A stretch of DNA of 64,000 nucleotides from Tunicatimonas pelagia (GTDB lineage Bacteria > Bacteroidota > Bacteroidia > Cytophagales > Cyclobacteriaceae). The stretch lies in the NCBI RefSeq assembly GCF_030506325.1, contig NZ_CP120683.1, positions 1,550,001 to 1,614,000 of the forward strand. Direction: 5' to 3'. A model generated the notes under the pieces. That model did no database searches. It had not been told where the DNA came from and saw only the letters and a list, made by a program, of their open reading frames with translations. This document shows positions 61,712 through 64,000 of the stretch, piece by piece. The number at the start of each line of letters is the position of its first letter. Position 1 is the first letter of the stretch. The position numbers were made by a program, and so were the translations under genes.

Positions 61712-64000
61712 ATGCACAAATTACTACTATGGCTCGGGCTAATCTTTTTAGCCTCTCCTAGCGTAGGGCAAGCTCGGCTAGCCGAAGCTTATCAGCACGC
61801 GTTAGCTTCCCAGCAGAAGGTGCAACATGCCCTTATTCCGACACTAAACGAACTGGAACAGCAGTACGACACCCGTTTCAGTTACGACCAGGACTTGCTC
61901 CAGAACAAGAAAGTAGACAATGCCATTGCCGGTCAGGCAAAACAAGGACAAAAAACACTGGAAGAAATTCTGCGTCAACTGCTTACCCCGTTGGAGCTAA
62001 CCTTTGAGCAGTTTGATGAAAAAACCTACGTGATTTATCCGGACAATGATCGGGTCTCATTTGAAAAAGTAAAACAGGAAAATCCGAGCGAAACAAGCCT
62101 GGTTATGCCATCAGCCCCAAAAATCATTAGCCCTACCGTCCCGATTGAGTTGCCTGCTGAACAGACCGTATCGGGAAAAGTGACTGACCTGTCTACCGAC
62201 GAACCGCTACCCGGAGTAAATATTTTAGCCAAAGGCACCTCTACTGGTACGGTGACGGATGTGGAGGGTAATTATCGCCTAACCGTTGCCGACGATGTAA
62301 CCACATTAGTATTTTCGTCAATCGGCTTTGAGACTTTAGAAGAAGAAATTAACGGTCGTTCGATGATCAATATTGCATTATCTCCTGACATCCAGTCTCT
62401 CTCCGAAGTAGTCGTCGTGGGATACGGTGCGGTAGAAAAGCGGGATTTGACGGGCGCCGTTTCCAAGATTGAAGGCGATGAGCTAACTAACCTACCTGCT
62501 CCTCGGGTAGACCAGCTCCTTCAGGGTCGGGCACCCGGTGTGAATGTTACTTCAGTGAATGGGGCTCCCGGAGCGCGAGCCTCCATTCGCATCCGGGGCG
62601 GTAACTCGGTACAAGGCGACAACGAGCCACTCTACGTGATTGATGGATTTATTGCGGGAACAGACTTCAACCTCAATAATTTGAATGTTAACGATATTGA
62701 ATCGATTGATATTCTTAAAGATGCTTCGGCCATCTCTATTTACGGTACGCGGGGAGCGAACGGGGTGATTTTGATTACGACCAAAGACGGCTCCGGGGCA
62801 ACAGGAGGTAAGCCCAATATTTCTTTCAACGCCTATACCGGCACGCAGTCGTTGCTGCGGGAGGTCGATTTTCTGAACGGTATAGAACGAGCCGCTTACG
62901 GTAGCGAATACGCCGAGTTTAGCGGGGAGTCTAACCCCTTTGTCGACGAAAGCCTCATTGCCGATACCGACTGGCAAGATCTCATCACTCGCACCGCTCC
63001 CATCAACAACATTGACCTTTCGGTGAGTGGAAACACCGAGAATGTGAACTACTATATTTCGGGCAACTACCTCAACCAGCGTGGTATCATCGAAAATTCT
63101 GGGTTCAGTCGCTACAATGTTCGTACTAACCTAGATTTCAAATTAGCCAAGTGGGCGAAGTTAGGGGCTCGGGTAAACGCTACCTACACTGATACCGACA
63201 ATAGTTTGGTCAATCTTTGGAATGCTCGCCTGGCCCTAACCTCTTTTCCTGCTTTTCAGGAAGATGGTAGCTTTTGGGACGAGAACTATGTACAAGGTGG
63301 CCCCTTCGACAACCCCTTGGCTAGTCTGGCACTGAATGCCGACCAAGAGATCGGGACTAACTTATTAGGTAATTTCTACTTGGAGATAGAACCCATTGAG
63401 GGGCTAACGATTCGCTCTACCATTGGTCCCCAGCTTAACTGGGAAAAGCGGAATGTTTTTGAGTCTAGCCGACTACCCTCTCGAGCGGCTTCCCAAATTG
63501 GTGGACGGGCGGAGCTCCGCAACCTCTTCAATGTGGAAATTCTGCAAGAAAATACGATTACTTATAATAAGGAGATCAACGAGAACCATCGCTTCAACGT
63601 TTTGGGTGGTTTCACCTGGCAAACGTCAAAAACTGAGTTCTTCTCAGCATTTACCGATGGCTTGCCCAACGACGGGGTATCCTTTGACGTACTGGAGGTC
63701 GGTAATCCGGAAACTTTTCGGGTAAACTCTGATTTTAGAAACCCGTTTCAAATTGTCTCCTGGCTGGGCCGGGTGAATTATACGCTGAAGGACAAATATC
63801 TATTTACCGTAGCAGGACGGGTGGATGGCTCTTCCCGTTTCTCGGGGGCCAACAACCAGTATGCATTCTTCCCATCCGCAGCCTTTGCTTGGCGGTTAGG
63901 CGACGAACAATTTATCCAAAACCTGGGGGTATTTGATGATCTGAAGTTCCGGGCGAGCTACGGAGTATCGGGTAGCCAAGCGATTAATGCCTTCAGTACC
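61712..64000 (+). CDS. SusC family TonB-dependent transporter with STN domain (3' end outside window)
   Basis: The frame is open from the ATG at 61712 to the window edge, giving at least 763 residues. A signal peptide (MHKLLLWLGLIFLASPSVGQ) is followed by an STN signalling domain (about 30-110: LIPTLNELEQQYDTRFSYDQ, LRQLLTPLELTFEQFDEKTY). Next come a carboxypeptidase-regulatory-like domain (VSGKVTDLSTDEPLPGVNIL), the VVVVGYGAVEKRDLTGAVS linker, and the SusC plug (IRIRGGNSVQGDNEPLYVID). The barrel begins after that. It would import a glycan or other ligand and signal to the FecR just upstream. A SusD gene is expected beyond the window. Confidence 0.95.
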   Translation, partial: MHKLLLWLGLIFLASPSVGQARLAEAYQHALASQQKVQHALIPTLNELEQQYDTRFSYDQDLLQNKKVDNAIAGQAKQGQKTLEEILRQLLTPLELTFEQFDEKTYVIYPDNDRVSFEKVKQENPSETSLVMPSAPKIISPTVPIELPAEQTVSGKVTDLSTDEPLPGVNILAKGTSTGTVTDVEGNYRLTVADDVTTLVFSSIGFETLEEEINGRSMINIALSPDIQSLSEVVVVGYGAVEKRDLTGAVSKIEGDELTNLPAPRVDQLLQGRAPGVNVTSVNGAPGARASIRIRGGNSVQGDNEPLYVIDGFIAGTDFNLNNLNVNDIESIDILKDASAISIYGTRGANGVILITTKDGSGATGGKPNISFNAYTGTQSLLREVDFLNGIERAAYGSEYAEFSGESNPFVDESLIADTDWQDLITRTAPINNIDLSVSGNTENVNYYISGNYLNQRGIIENSGFSRYNVRTNLDFKLAKWAKLGARVNATYTDTDNSLVNLWNARLALTSFPAFQEDGSFWDENYVQGGPFDNPLASLALNADQEIGTNLLGNFYLEIEPIEGLTIRSTIGPQLNWEKRNVFESSRLPSRAASQIGGRAELRNLFNVEILQENTITYNKEINENHRFNVLGGFTWQTSKTEFFSAFTDGLPNDGVSFDVLEVGNPETFRVNSDFRNPFQIVSWLGRVNYTLKDKYLFTVAGRVDGSSRFSGANNQYAFFPSAAFAWRLGDEQFIQNLGVFDDLKFRASYGVSGSQAINAFST

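Noticed and set aside
1-64000. tRNA, rRNA or known riboswitch structures
   Set aside because: By eye I found no cloverleaf with a GTTCRAAT-type T-loop in an intergenic location and no conserved riboswitch core. A covariance-model search would be decisive.

Overview
The window looks like chromosomal DNA from a marine-type member of the Bacteroidota, order Cytophagales. It carries SusC/SusD pairs, carboxypeptidase-regulatory-domain TonB receptors, a FecR/ECF sigma/STN-receptor trio, a type IX secretion sorting domain, many lipoproteins with acidic residues after the lipid cysteine, and weak Shine-Dalgarno sequences. I cannot name a genus. I saw no rRNA, tRNA, transposase or CRISPR array.

Layout. 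1-3.3 kb: the 3' part of a TonB-dependent receptor, small membrane and lipoprotein genes, and a TauE/SafE exporter. 3.3-6.9 kb: a tightly coupled five-gene minus-strand operon (DUF2589 protein, two unknown soluble proteins, a cytoplasmic-looking subtilase with a coiled coil before its catalytic domain, and a stand-alone 72-residue protein resembling a subtilase propeptide). This is the best candidate for an undescribed system. 7-13 kb: small envelope genes, including a LysM/BON protein, a DUF2807 operon with two helical proteins, a DUF1223 protein, and a phage-like HTH/S24 repressor pair. 13.3-25 kb: a polysaccharide utilisation-like locus with a heparinase/alginate-lyase-like enzyme, FG-GAP/ASPIC lipoprotein, SusD, SusC and a divergent LacI regulator with a 20-bp palindromic operator candidate between them. 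25.3-29 kb: nspC, a glycosyltransferase and a flippase. 29-34.8 kb: a lipoprotein, T9SS subtilase, rpe and TonB receptor operon.

34.9-39.8 kb: a degenerate TrpF-like protein, a sodium:solute symporter preceded by an overlapping 39-residue membrane ORF, a PER/VEB-like class A beta-lactamase, and a Doc toxin-antitoxin pair. 39.9-50.6 kb: carbohydrate genes (GH43, GalM, GH92, a secreted esterase), a one-POTRA outer membrane protein, and two adjacent sensor kinases, the second of which appears to have lost its ATP-binding motifs. 50.7-59.6 kb: SRPBCC, Uma2, then a block similar to planctomycete-type proteins: a sorbosone-dehydrogenase-like propeller and blue copper protein, divergent from a PSCyt1/DUF1549/DUF1553 protein and a Tat-exported DUF1501 protein. 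59.9-64 kb: ECF sigma factor, FecR and an STN-domain SusC running off the window, a classic trans-envelope signalling set.

Several intergenic regions contain related AT-rich inverted repeats built from ATGA/ATTCATT-like words, often covering the stop codons of the flanking genes. Domain assignments were made by reading the translations, without database searches.
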